A stretch of 25,052 bases of DNA. It comes from Tubiluchus corallicola. Lineage: Eukaryota > Priapulida > Priapulimorpha > Priapulimorphida > Tubiluchidae. Within the stretch, counting starts at the first letter, position 1; each line of letters opens with the position of its first letter. Both the position numbers and the translations under genes were made by a program. Of the stretch, positions 1 to 8,739 are shown piece by piece. The stretch lies in NCBI GenBank assembly GCA_030141605.1, contig JAQGDQ010001124.1, positions 35,856 to 60,907 of the forward strand. Direction: 5' to 3'. Below the pieces are notes generated by a model. That model was not told where the DNA came from and did not search any database. It was given only the letters and a program-made list of their open reading frames with translations.

Positions 1-172
1 AAATCTTTTTTCTAAGATCTAGATTGGGGCTTATTTGGTAAAATTGATAGGATTATTACATACATCTCTGTTCTGCATGTATTTTATCTCTGTTAGTTTT
101 TGGCATTCATTTATTATACATGTTTTTGAGCTATGCCTGTACCAGCTAATCTCATGTACTTTTTTATTACAG

Positions 173-218
173 CTATGGATAAACAAGTCATAGAAATACA
201 TGAAGAAGTCAAATACGT
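173..218 (+). CDS. candidate 46-bp exon, gene unknown
   Basis: The segment lies between a good acceptor (a T-rich tract then TTACAG) and a perfect donor (GTAAGT at 219). Read in the only useful frame it encodes about 15 residues, MDKQVIEIHEEVKYV, entering in phase 1 and leaving in phase 2. The charged, tyrosine-containing stretch could be part of a cytoplasmic tail, but I recognise no family. No partner exon is evident: the phase does not match the phase-1 exons of the downstream genes. It could be an exon of a gene lying mostly to the left of the window, or a chance pair of splice-like sites. Confidence 0.25.
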
Positions 219-750
219 GTAAGTACATAAATAGTATAGTGAATATGTATTTATAATTGTGTGAACTTCTATGTATTAGCAGTATAAGATAATCCTAAAG
301 ACTTTTAAATGCTCTCTCTTTGTGATCATTCCATGTTCACTAGCTAGTTTAGGGATGATAATGTTGCGCATTTCTCTAGGATATTTCAGGAATTTCTTTG
401 CCAGGAAGCGAGGTCCCGGAACTATGCAGGATTGTCCACATACAGGGCTGGCTATAGGTAGTTTGACGCCTTAGACAAACGTAGTTTTAGTGCCCCTTCT
501 CAACTGTCAACCCCTTCCTATGGCGGCCATTGAGTTTTTGTTGTATGTAATAAAGTATAATGGTACAGTAACAGAGCGAGCATTTCAATATTGTAAATGC
601 TTTGCGTAGTCTGCTTGCCTGTTTGCGTCTGTGTCTTGTGAACGTACGCCACTTGTAAAAAGCAACTTCTGCGAATGCTCTGCAGCCGTGAGATTATAAT
701 ACTTAACAGTTAGGAATTACTTACCTTACCAATGGATGTATGCTAGAAGC
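219..750. other. no gene recognised; old repeat-like DNA
   Basis: No exon with convincing splice sites and domain content was found. Around 445-530 the text (GGCTGGCTATAGG followed by GACGCCTTAGACAAAC) has the look of a degenerate interspersed repeat, but I could not define its ends. Confidence 0.4.
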
Positions 751-847
751 TGTTACTCTAGCCAATCAGATGTGCATTAGGATGTGTCTTATATTACTGC
801 GCTTAAAGAACAATCAGCAGCAACTTAGAAGTAGTGCCCGTCTCTGT

Positions 848-940
848 GGTGACATAACAGCAGAGGACGTTACTATGGTGACAGGTCAGCAGAGGATGTT
901 ACTATCGTGACAGATCAGCAGAGGCTCGTTGCTAGGTGTT
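848..940. repeat. 29-bp tandem repeat, about three copies
   Basis: CAGCAGAGG followed by a GTTACTAT-GTGACAG-type segment starts at 858, 887 and 916, an exact 29-bp period. A partial copy (GTGGTGACATAA) precedes it. It sits inside the LTR-like block, upstream of the TATA box, where LTRs often carry enhancer-like repeats. Confidence 0.7.
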
Positions 941-1096
941 ACTAAGGATAGATATTTTTAGATGTGACATAAGTTAAGTAAGTTTAGCCTCAGAATTGGG
1001 GTATATAAGGAACAGTAATATCAGCTGGAAGATAGTCAGTTTGTAGACTCAAGTGCTTTGCTATAGTTTCAGCACCAGGCTTTATCTTTATACATG

Positions 1097-1195
1097 TATT
1101 AAAGTGCACTAATTAGCTGTAGTTAATTACCTATCTACAGCTTGTGTTGATTTCATTTAAAGTTAAATTTATGACTCCATTGTATGTCCCTGGCA
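1097..1195 (+). repeat. interspersed repeat, copy 1 (partner at 2918-3005)
   Basis: TGTATTAAAGTG, then TTAATTACCTATCTACAG, then CTTGTGTT and TTTCATTT recur in the same order and orientation at 2918-3005 with moderate divergence. It is probably the end of a transposable element present twice. Confidence 0.6.
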
Positions 1196-1204
1196 TGTTA
1201 CTCA

Positions 1205-1322
1205 GACAAACCCACTCGCTTGGTTAAAGAACCAGTGGTACCATTTTTTGGTATGGTCTGACTCGGTCCAGAGTTGAACCCATGACCTCATGAACCCAAG
1301 CGAGCACGCTACCATTGAGCTA
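1205..1322 (-). mobile_element. tRNA-derived SINE or tRNA pseudogene
   Basis: Read on the minus strand, the segment has a tRNA-like head with a pol III A box (TAGCTCAATGG) and, 31 nt later, a B box (GGTTCAACTCT), the spacing expected in tRNA genes. The T arm is degenerate (only about three of five stem pairs form), so it is not a working tRNA. The tail after the B box (GTCAGACCATACC then AAAATGGTACC) resembles SINE bodies rather than genomic flank. Ends are approximate. Confidence 0.6.
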
Positions 1323-1614
1323 CCATCTTCATGTGCATACTCTTAGCTTGAATTTCTCTCATTTTTTTCTTCCGTAAATTTCTGAAATTCAGTCTTTTTT
1401 ATACACTCCAATTCCTAGCTTCATCATCTTTACAGCCATAACTCTGGCCTGGTTGTAAATAGTTCATTAACGAATCTTTCCTCTGCTCAGTGTATGCCAG
1501 CTTTTTTTACCTTCCCTTTCAGTATTGGCCTTCTGAACGCTTCAATTCTTATAAATTTATTTCCCATAATTAGGTAAACGCTATTGCACAAGCTTTTTCT
1601 GTTGAAGTAGTGAT

Positions 1615-2060
1615 TACAGGGTTCCTACTGTCAGGGAAGATCCTGGAAAATCCTTGAAAATACAGGCTATACTGGAAAGTCATGGAAAAGTCCGGGAAAA
1701 TGACAAAAATGTGGCAAAAAGTCAGAGAAATGCGAAATAAGTACAGTGAACACTTATTTTTCCAAACATATTTTTAGCAATTCGTGTTTAAATGAAATTT
1801 TCCTATGACAGGCTCCCAGTTTCGATTTCTGTTCCAAAAATAATGATTGGATTAAGAAAGTTTATTTAATGTGATTAGTGTAATTTCGTTAGCATTACTG
1901 TGCCAACACGTTATATATATATATCAGTATATGTATGAATGTCCATATACAAAAATGTTTGAATATGTATACTGGTAATACAATTTCTGCTTATCTTGGT
2001 CACGGAAAATCAATATTCAGTCAGGGAAAAGTCATGGAAAAGTCAGGAAAATTTATTTTA
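1615..2060. repeat. GGAAAAGTC-type interspersed repeat
   Basis: Both ends carry clusters of CAGGGAAAAGTCATGGAAAAG-like words (1631-1705 and 2015-2050) in the same orientation, enclosing AT-rich sequence with a short TATATA run. Similar GTCATGGAAAAGTC clusters are common in transposons of invertebrate genomes. I saw no coding remnant or clear inverted ends. Confidence 0.45.
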
Positions 2061-2371
2061 AAATAATCTGTGCAAATCCTATGGTTATTTTTTCTGCTAC
2101 TCCATGCATACCATGTAAACTGTGGTCAAATGTAAGGTAAGCTCATTAGTGATATCTGCATCAGTGACGTGTTCTTAAGAAGCCAGATAGAGCAAAAGTA
2201 GAAAGTGTTTTACTGAGTGAAGAGGGCTTCCTGTTAGTGTTGTCAAATTCCCCTGTTAATAAGACCCCATTTGAAACTACTTGTTTTCCACTAAAAAATA
2301 CGTTCTCTAAAGAAAGTAACAAAACTGTGTTATTCTAAAAATGGTTTGGCTGATTTTGCTGGTTTTTCTTG

Positions 2372-2830
2372 CAATAATATCAGATAGAACTGACTCTAGG
2401 TAACTGGACATCCTAGACAAAAGTTTCTTAGATCAATATTGTGCAGGACTGACCTTAGATAATTGGACGTCCTAAGCAAAAGTTTCTTGGGTCAATATTA
2501 GGCAGGAGTGACCTTAGATAATTGGATGTCCTAAGCAAAAGTTTCTTGGGTCAATATTAGGCAGGAGTGACCTTAGATAATTGGATGTCCTAAGCAAAAG
2601 TTTCTTGGGTCAATATTAGGCAGGACTGACCTTAGATAATTGGATGTCCTAAGCAAAAGTTTCTTGGGTCAATATTAGGCAGAACTGACTCTAGATAATT
2701 GGATGTCCTAAGCAAAAGTTTCTTGGATCAATATTGGGCAGAACTGACTCTAGGTAATTGGATGTCCTAAGCAAAAGTTTCTTGGATCAATATTGGGCAG
2801 AACTGACTCTAGGTAATTGGATGCTCCAGC
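2372..2830. repeat. 59-bp tandem array, about 7.5 units
   Basis: Units start with GACTCTAG or GACCTTAG at 2392, 2451, 2510, 2569, 2628, 2687, 2746 and 2805, an exact 59-bp spacing throughout. Each unit contains AATTGGATGTCCTAAGC then AAAAGTTTCTTGG then TCAATATT. Two variants (GACCTTAGATAATTGG and GACTCTAGGTAATTGG) form blocks, so the array grew by local duplication. The period is not a multiple of three and no reading frame stays open. Confidence 0.9.
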
Positions 2831-2917
2831 CAAAAATTATCAATGGTCAACCACTCACAAAATTGAACTTTTGCAGTGTATAATAAAATATGATGATACT
2901 TGTGCCTTAGGCTTATG

Positions 2918-3005
2918 TATTAAAGTGTACTCGTAGCTAATTACCTATCTACAGCTTGTGTTCGCTTCATTTGAAATTGAATTTTTGGTCTCATTATACA
3001 TCGCA
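2918..3005 (+). repeat. interspersed repeat, copy 2 (partner at 1097-1195)
   Basis: Shares TGTATTAAAGTG and TAATTACCTATCTACAG with 1097-1195. It lies just downstream of the 59-bp array. Nothing else is recognisable from 2831 to 3358. Confidence 0.55.
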
Positions 3006-3362
3006 TATCTTCAGGAGAAATGAAAATTGCTATAATTTCTGCTGCACACTCTTCATACACAAACTTTTCGCTGTGTACGTCTTATTAAAATAAGCATCCA
3101 TACATTTTGTAAGTTTTATAAACACAGGTGCAGTAGAAGTACCACAAATTCCATGCCTAATTGTGTTACAAAATAAATTATGTAGCAGAATATGAAATAA
3201 ATTATAAAAGAGAAATTGGTCTAATTGGTTAAAGACTGTCCCTGCTCCTATTCAACTACGGCACTCATAGATTCCCATTCTGTGTTAAAATTAGACTTTA
3301 TTAATATTTCATATAAACTTGACTTTAGAATGGCATGGAAATTATATCAAACATTATATTAA

Positions 3363-3821
3363 CCCTTTCATACCCGTTGTATCCTGTGGGATACGAGAAT
3401 ATTTTCTGCCTTTAAAATTAATAAAATTTTAAAACTGATGTTTATTTGATCTGTTAATAGTTATTTTGATTTAAGCTAATAACAATAGACTAAAAATGGT
3501 GATAAAATGGCAAACTAGAAAATCTACGTAGCATAAAAAACTGCGCAAGGTACAGTACTCTAGAGACAACTTTGTACAGATCAGCATAGCGTGCATACTA
3601 AATGTCTTAAATACTTTAAAAAATTATCAGCAGTTGCAAACTGAAGCACATTTTATGCTTCCGTTGAATCCTAATGTATCCCGTGGGATACTGGCTATAT
3701 TTAGCACGCGGGCACAGGTAGAAAAAGATAATTATGATGTGTGAACAAGATGGACATACTGAACAAAAGTACCAAGCCAAAAATTTTTTCTTATTAAAAA
3801 AATAATTTGGGGCTGAAAGGG
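3363..3821. mobile_element. piggyBac-type MITE (non-autonomous)
   Basis: The element is flanked by TTAA at 3359-3362 and 3822-3825 and has terminal inverted repeats CCCTTTCA / TGAAAGGG. TTAA target duplication with CCCT-type ends is the piggyBac signature. Two near-palindromes, GTATCCTGTGGGATAC (3379-3394) and GTATCCCGTGGGATAC (3676-3691), sit inside the left end and about 130 bp from the right end; they may be transposase-binding or hairpin sites. There is no open reading frame, so movement would need a transposase supplied in trans. Confidence 0.8.
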
Positions 3822-3937
3822 TTAACAGAGTTCAAGTAGAAAAAGTAAAAATACAGGGCTTTTTGAGTACAACTATTTATTTATTATTTAGTAAATAAAT
3901 AAAAAAAATCCTAAACTGTCAGGTTTAATAAACATAC

Positions 3938-4198
3938 CATAAATGAGAATGTCTCGCAAAGCAAAGCCCGTCCCATAACCGTTTGACGCGTCGCATCGGT
4001 ACAATCCGGCAGACTCTCGCGTCGTGTTTTTCACCATAAGGCGGCGACCTGTTGTACCTTTGGGAACTTTTGGACCCACCCAGATGTAGGTAGGTTCTGG
4101 TTTTGCATGCACAGCGCACTCTAGCATAAACTCACTACCGGCTATGGTCTCGTTGCCATCAATATTAGTAGATTTTATTTCAAAGCCACGTACCAAAT
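3938..4198 (-). CDS. Ig3 exon of the minus-strand Ig gene
   Basis: This 261-bp exon (phase 1-1) encodes residues about 240-327, a full I-set-like Ig domain. It has C267 in FMLEC, W279 in YIWVG, and the classic E-S-A-G-L-Y-R-C308 before the second cysteine. Sequons lie at N255 and N297. The acceptor is TTTTCTTTTGCTTTAAG on the gene strand and the donor is GTATGT. The pyrimidine tract belongs to the end of a MITE (see 4204-4874). The intron after this exon enters an AT-rich stretch (3826-3937), and no next exon was recognised. Confidence 0.88.
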
Positions 4199-4203
4199 CT
4201 TAA

Positions 4204-4874
4204 AGCAAAAGAAAACCTTCCACTTACATGAAGCTTAAAAAATTTGCCTTGAAATTTTATACCACTTACATCTGCCTTTCTGCATGCAGGGCTTGCATCG
4301 GCAGTAACACTACATAAAACTTGTAAATTTAAACTTCCACGATGACCATTAGGCACAGCCATTTTAATGGTAGGTCGTTTGAAACAAGTTTAGATAACAC
4401 TGAGTAACGTTTGAAAAAATAATCAGAGCATTCGTAGCATACATGTTACTAAGTAGAATTTAAAATTACTGTATCTTGTCAATAAGATTAAAAATACGTT
4501 TTTGGTTAGTGAGTGGTGCTCCCTGGAGGGTGAGCCAGTGACATTTTACCAATTGGCACGAACATTATTTCAAATTATTATTTCTACTTACACAAGTCTT
4601 CGAGCAGGTAAGTGAAATGCCAAGTAATATATCTTTGCATGAAAAGTTATTTGGGGACGTAGTTTAACATTTCCTTTTCATTCCCTGATTTACAATGTGT
4701 GTATATGACGTCATGTAATGGCGTGGTTAGAACAGGATTGCAGGAGAGTTAAAATGAAATGAACAAAAATTCCTTTCAACGCGACTACGATATACGCATA
4801 AACTTGCTGTAAAGTAATATAATTTTTAAGGTGATTTTTCTGAAACCTACTTCAGGTGCGCCTTTTTTGGTCCT
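4204..4874 (-). mobile_element. TTAA-flanked MITE, copy B (671 bp)
   Basis: It is bounded by TTAA at 4200-4203 and 4875-4878. The ends read inward as AGCAAAAGAAAACC and AGGACCAAAAAAGG, similar inverted termini. It matches copy A (6646-7314) over nearly its whole length in opposite orientation; shared words include TACATGACGTCA, CACTCACTAACCAAAAA and AATGGTCATCG/AACGGTCATCG. The TTAA duplication puts it with piggyBac-like non-autonomous elements. An open stretch beginning MAVPNGHRGSLN (reading 4362 leftward) is partly conserved in copy A and may be a remnant of the parent element. It lies in the intron between the Ig2b and Ig3 exons. Confidence 0.75.
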
Positions 4875-4926
4875 TTAAAAACGTACAAACAATCAGAATC
4901 AAACATTGAATAAATGCTGCAATTAA

Positions 4927-5428
4927 AGGAAAAGAGAAGTCATTCAAAACGTTGGGTTTATTTTGCATGTTATCACTTAAACATAATATTTAATACATAA
5001 TATTTAATACATAATATTAATTCATACTACGAGTGTATAGACATCAGGTGCGATGGCTGCCACCATTCACTTGAAAATTATGACATCACTGGTGGACTTC
5101 GTGACTTTTTCTAAGCGCATCGTGGCTTTCCGCGAGCGAGCGTTGCTCAAACTAATTCAAACTTCTGCAGCTTACCTAGTATTTGTAAAAGCTTATTATA
5201 CTTTTGAGGGAAATTGACTATGCGCTGCTTTTCTTCAGTCGATGAATGACGTCATTGGTGGAAGAGTGGGCGTCCAAAATGGGAGGGCCCAAGTGTGAAA
5301 TGATCAGGACTTTAAAGTGACTTTACTAGTTACATGAGGCGTTTAGTGCAGTTTTATTAGCAAATCCTTCGAACATTTTTCACCAACGTAAAAGTAAGCC
5401 TAACTTCTAAGACGGTTTAGTGTTTCCT
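4927..5428. mobile_element. TTAA-flanked MITE, copy C (502 bp)
   Basis: TTAA occurs at 4923-4926 and 5429-5432 with inverted ends AGGAAAAGAG / TGTTTCCT. Inside are two related words, TGACATCACTGGTGGA and TGACGTCATTGGTGGA, and a 15-bp unit (ACATAATATTTAAT-type) repeated three times at about 4980-5022. The ends resemble those of copies A and B, but the body does not align with them by eye. It starts only 44 bp from the right end of copy B. Confidence 0.55.
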
Positions 5429-5636
5429 TTAAGCCTGTTTTATCACTATGTCAGCAGAGGTTGCTCTCGCACATTTTGTTTTTGGTTCTTCAATAGCGAC
5501 TGTTTATTCGCAGAACCTGTTTTTCTGTATGTGAGTGCGCGTGTGCATACGCGCATGTGTGCATGCGTGCATAAGTGTGCTTCAACTTATTACGTGCGAC
5601 ATCCGTTCAAACAAAAGATTAAACGACCTGACTTAC

Positions 5637-5822
5637 AGTTAACATCCAATGTCTTCTTGACAGATACTGGTTTCAGACGACTATGTACGAACATCTTACA
5701 CTCGACTTGCCCACCGTCTTCCTCGGGTTTGAACCCGTAATTAACAGTGCTGACGTAGGTCGTGTTTTCACCATCGTAGAAACTATTCTGCTTTGAAGAA
5801 GTAAGTCCCATCGTGTTGTTTC
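5637..5822 (-). CDS. Ig2 exon, second half
   Basis: This 186-bp exon (phase 1-1; acceptor TTTTTCTAG, donor GTAAGT) encodes residues about 178-239. It completes the second Ig domain with K-P-E-E-D-G-G-Q-V-E-C219, the usual acidic residue and glycine before the second cysteine. The first cysteine and the tryptophan are on exon 6363-6506. Sequons lie at N179 and N197. An intron between the core tryptophan and the second cysteine is a known arrangement in Ig domains. Together the two Ig2 exons are 330 nt, so skipping both keeps the frame. Confidence 0.88.
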
Positions 5823-5924
5823 CTAGAAAAATTATTCCCAATTACGTTGTTACGAATTCTAGCTGGCATAAATTTGCAAAAAAGAAAAATTTTCACTGCT
5901 GTGTTCAATAAGTCTTTTCGCAGT

Positions 5925-6300
5925 TTCGCTGTGCGCACGCGCAGTTGCTGTAGGTCAAAAGTTAAGTGTAAGGCGTCTTAACTACAAGCGTCACATGACA
6001 TATGTGTAAAGCAAACCCGTCTGTCACATTAGTTCAGTAACTACAGTTGTTTTACGTGGACTTTACCTAATTATGCATTAGTCTGTGCTTAGAGTGATTT
6101 ACTATCAGGATCTTGCTTGGGAACAAGAAACAATGAACTAGGTAAGGTTCTAGCTAGTTGTTAAAACTGTTACTATTACAATAGCAAGGGCTGCAAAACG
6201 TTGTCATGTGTACACAAATGCGTTGTCTGGTAGACTTAACCTCTGACCTTTTTACAATCTCCGATCAATCACTGGAACTGTGAAAAGGCTTAACGTTGCA
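5925..6300. repeat. ~375-bp intronic repeat, copy D1
   Basis: It aligns in direct orientation with 7785-8165; shared words include AGGATCTTGCTTGGGAACAA, TGTTAAAACTGTTACTATTA, GTGTACACAAATGC and AGTTCCAGTGA/CACTGGAACTGT. It ends about 63 bp from exon 6363-6506, and its partner ends about 69 bp from exon 8234-8566. Exon sequences themselves are not alike. No terminal inverted repeats are seen, so it may be a segmental copy of intron sequence or an old transposon. Confidence 0.8.
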
Positions 6301-6362
6301 TCTCAACATTTTAGTAAAATAGCTGTGTGGTCACGGTGTGACTATAGTACTGTTAAACATAC

Positions 6363-6506
6363 CAATAGTCCACTCGAATACAGGAGGTGGATTTCCATTG
6401 ACTGTAGAGCAAGCCAGCTTTGTGTAACTGCCATTTGAACTCACCGTTACTGTGTCTTCCGGTTGCAGTTGATCGTTAACTATAAACAGTCCCGGAGTTG
6501 TTTGTG
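6363..6506 (-). CDS. Ig2 exon, first half
   Basis: This 144-bp exon (phase 1-1; acceptor TTTCTCTTTTCAG, donor GTATGT) encodes residues about 130-177. It carries the first half of the second Ig domain, with C162 in KLAC and W175 in FEWTIG, preceded by a proline-rich N-G-N-P-P-P turn. A sequon lies at N154. It joins exon 5637-5822 in frame across a 540-bp intron. Confidence 0.88.
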
Positions 6507-6539
6507 CTGAAAAGAGAAAAATCTTCAAAAACATGTAGC

Positions 6540-6540
6540 G

Positions 6541-6571
<31 letters not shown>
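6540..6571. repeat. (GACA)n microsatellite
   Basis: About eight perfect copies of GACA lie 34 bp upstream, on the gene strand, of the Ig2 first-half exon. Confidence 0.95.
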
Positions 6572-6645
6572 CTGCAACTGCTTAAAGATATTCCTCTTTT
6601 AGGAGCATCAATAAATACAGATAAATACTCATATAATGCACTTAA

Positions 6646-7314
6646 AGGAGAAGGAAAGGCAATTTTCAAACATGTCCCGAAAAATTTTTCCACACAAAGT
6701 TATATTACTTGGCATTACGCCTTGTTATTTAAAAGATTTGCGTAACTAGAAAAGAAAATCCATGCTAGTTTAAGAAGCAATACTGTTCCGACGGCGCCAT
6801 TACATGACGTCACTTACTCAAACGTAAATCAGGGAAAAAAAGGAAATGTCAAACTATGTCCCAAAAAACTTTCCATGCAAAGTTATATTACTTAGCATTT
6901 TGCTTACTTGCTGGAAAGACTTGTGCAAGTAGAAATAATAATTTAAAATGTTCGTGACAATTGGTAAAATGTCGCTGACTCACCTCAGGGGTGTGCCACT
7001 CACTAACCAAAAAACATATTTTTAATCTTATTGACACGATGCAGTAATTTAAACTTTTGCTTAGTTAGCGAAGTGTGCGCTACCAAAGCGCAGACTATTT
7101 TTTGAAAACTTTGCTCAATGTTATTTAAATTTGTTTCAAACGACTTATCGTCAAAATGGCTGCACCTAACGGTCATCGCGGAAGTCTAAATTCAAAAGTT
7201 TTATACAGCGTTACTACAAACGCAAGCTCTGTGTGCAATAAGACAGTATATAGGTACTGCAAAATTTCAAGAGTAATTTTTTAACTTTATGTAAGTAAAG
7301 AATTTTCTTCTGCT
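6646..7314 (+). mobile_element. TTAA-flanked MITE, copy A (669 bp)
   Basis: The left border is TTAA (6642-6645) and the right border TTGA (7315-7318), one change from TTAA. Inverted ends are AGGAGAAGGAAA and, read inward from the right, AGCAGAAGAAAA. The length is almost identical to copy B (671 bp), and the alignment is in opposite orientation. Its left third contains two diverged copies of a ~100-bp segment, each with AAAGTTATATTACTT (about 6690-6760 and 6880-6940). It lies in the intron between the Ig1 and Ig2 exons. Confidence 0.75.
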
Positions 7315-7738
7315 TTGACTCCCCCTATTGAGAAAGCAGTGGTCAGCTGGTCACATCCACATAATGCACCTCTCCAGTGCATGCGATCTTTTTTGCTGTA
7401 ACTTGAACTGTTATAAACCCCGAAATTATCACATAAGAAGGGAAGAATGGGAATCATCCTGGCTCTTCTTAGCGTTTGCCGCCTATGTTTTTCATGTAAG
7501 AGACGGAAGACGGTAGGCTGCTGCCCAAGCTCAGCACTAAGCACAGTCACTCAGGTCTGTCTATTTCACTGCTACGGCCACGCAAAAACATTGTAGAAAA
7601 TTTTAACAGCCATGGGATTGGGCTTACTTTGCAGCAAATAACGCTAACCAGCCAACCAGCATCTGGATGCAGGTTCATTCCACAATACTGTATGGTATTT
7701 TCCCATGCAAAATCACTCGTAGATCGTTGATGAAACTT

Positions 7739-7800
7739 GAGTGTGTATGTGTATGTGTGTGTGTGTGCGTGCGTGCGTATGTGCATTGTACGCACGCACA
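7739..7800. repeat. (TG)n-rich microsatellite
   Basis: Imperfect TGTGTATGTG and TGCGTGCG repeats. A similar GTGTGCATACGCGCATGTG stretch occurs at about 5535-5580. Confidence 0.85.
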
Positions 7801-8165
7801 GTAGCTGTAGTTGAAAGATTAAGTATACCACAGCAACACGTCTTAACTATAACCGTCACATGACATGTGGATAAAGCAAAGCCATCTCCTGCATCAGTTC
7901 AGTAACTTCAGTTATTTTACATGAAGCTTTACTTAATTATGTGTTAGTCTGTGTGTAGAGTGATTTACTAGCAGGATCTTGCTTGGGAACAAGAAAAAAT
8001 GAACTAGGCAATGTTCTAGCTAGCTGTTAAAACTGTTACTATTACAATAGCATGAGCTGCAAGACAGTGTCAAGTGTACACAAATGCATTGTCTGGTACA
8101 CTTGACCTTTGACCTTTTCACGATCATCATCATCATTCACTGGAACTGTTAAAAGGCTTATTTTC
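7785..8165. repeat. ~380-bp intronic repeat, copy D2
   Basis: Direct repeat of 5925-6300, about 1.86 kb away. It differs by scattered substitutions and small gaps, for example an added ATC triplet run near 8122-8133. Confidence 0.8.
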
Positions 8166-8233
8166 TTGCATTCTTAACTGTTGCTACATACGATACATAA
8201 GATAGAATAGATATATAGAAATACAGTACTTAC

Positions 8234-8566
8234 TAATTACAACTATCTTTCCCACTCGTGAGCTCAAAGTGAAAAATGCAGAATACCGACACACGAATCT
8301 GTCCCCGTTATCTCGAGAATAATTTAAGCTAGAGATGACAATACTTTGATTCCATGATTTCAAGTGGTTATTGTCTGCAAACTCCATATACTCTTCGGCC
8401 GTTACATTAATTTCAACATCATTTCTCAGCCAAGATGTGTTAACGTCCTTTCTAACAAGATATTCGTCATTGATCACGCACTGTATCACAATCGATGCCC
8501 CGGGAAGATCGTCCAAAATTTTCTGTGGTTCTGCAGTGAAAGGATTTCGATCATCGCCTTGAGTTC
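8234..8566 (-). CDS. Ig1 exon of the minus-strand Ig gene
   Basis: This 333-bp exon (phase 1-1; acceptor TGTATTTTTCAG, donor GTAAGT) encodes residues about 19-129. It forms one complete Ig-like domain with C48 (VIQC), W64 (TSWLR) and C111 in D-N-G-D-R-F-V-C, a slightly expanded form of the usual D-x-G-x-Y-x-C. Four sequons (N61, N72, N91, N100) suggest heavy glycosylation. It follows the signal-peptide exon directly, so it would be the N-terminal mature domain. Confidence 0.88.
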
Positions 8567-8584
8567 CTGAAAAATACAGTTACT

Positions 8585-8735
8585 AAAATTCATTTATTTT
8601 ATTTATTTGTTTATTTTATTTTATTCACACCCAATAGTAAAATACAGTCTTTAACAAAAACAATATAATATACAACACGTTGGCAAAAAACATATACAAA
8701 TACAATATTTACAAGAGTGTGGTAAAGACACAAGG
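8585..8735 (-). mobile_element. LINE 3' end, copy 1 (5'-truncated)
   Basis: It aligns with 9003-9143 over about 140 bp (ATACAACACGTTGGCAAAAA, ACAAGAGTGTGGTAAAGACA). On the minus strand it ends in an AAATAA-rich tail, as CR1-like LINEs do. No coding part remains. Confidence 0.7.
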
Positions 8736-8739
8736 AGAC

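Larger units (their letters stand above)
751..1195 (+). mobile_element. LTR-like or DNA-element remnant with promoter motifs
   Basis: The block begins TG (751) and ends CA (1195). It contains a CCAAT box (GCCAATCAG, 761-769), a TATA box (GTATATAAGG, 1001-1010) and three 29-bp tandem units between about 848 and 940. The 8-mer TGTTACTC occurs at 751-758 and again at 1196-1203, which could be a target-site duplication of 759-1195. A solo LTR is one reading; an 8-bp duplication would instead suggest an hAT-like element, although no terminal inverted repeats are visible. The last ~100 bp recur at 2918-3005. Confidence 0.35.

Noticed and set aside
391-458. Possible exon after GGATATTTCAG
   Set aside because: The acceptor is plausible, but the peptide matches nothing, the donor (GTAGTT) is poor and the right part looks like repeat sequence.
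1205-1322. Functional tRNA gene on the minus strand
   Set aside because: A and B boxes are present, but the T arm is mispaired and a SINE-like body follows.
4180-4362. MAVPNGHRGSLN frame as an Ig-gene exon
   Set aside because: The same frame start occurs in MITE copy A in the opposite orientation, so it belongs to the element, not the gene.
5420-5740. 106-codon plus-strand frame
   Set aside because: It is antisense to the well-supported Ig2 second-half exon and is driven by a GTGTGC-rich stretch.
7287-7550. 87-codon minus-strand frame between Ig1 and Ig2 exons
   Set aside because: It overlaps the end of MITE copy A, lacks Ig features and has no suitable phase-1 splice sites.
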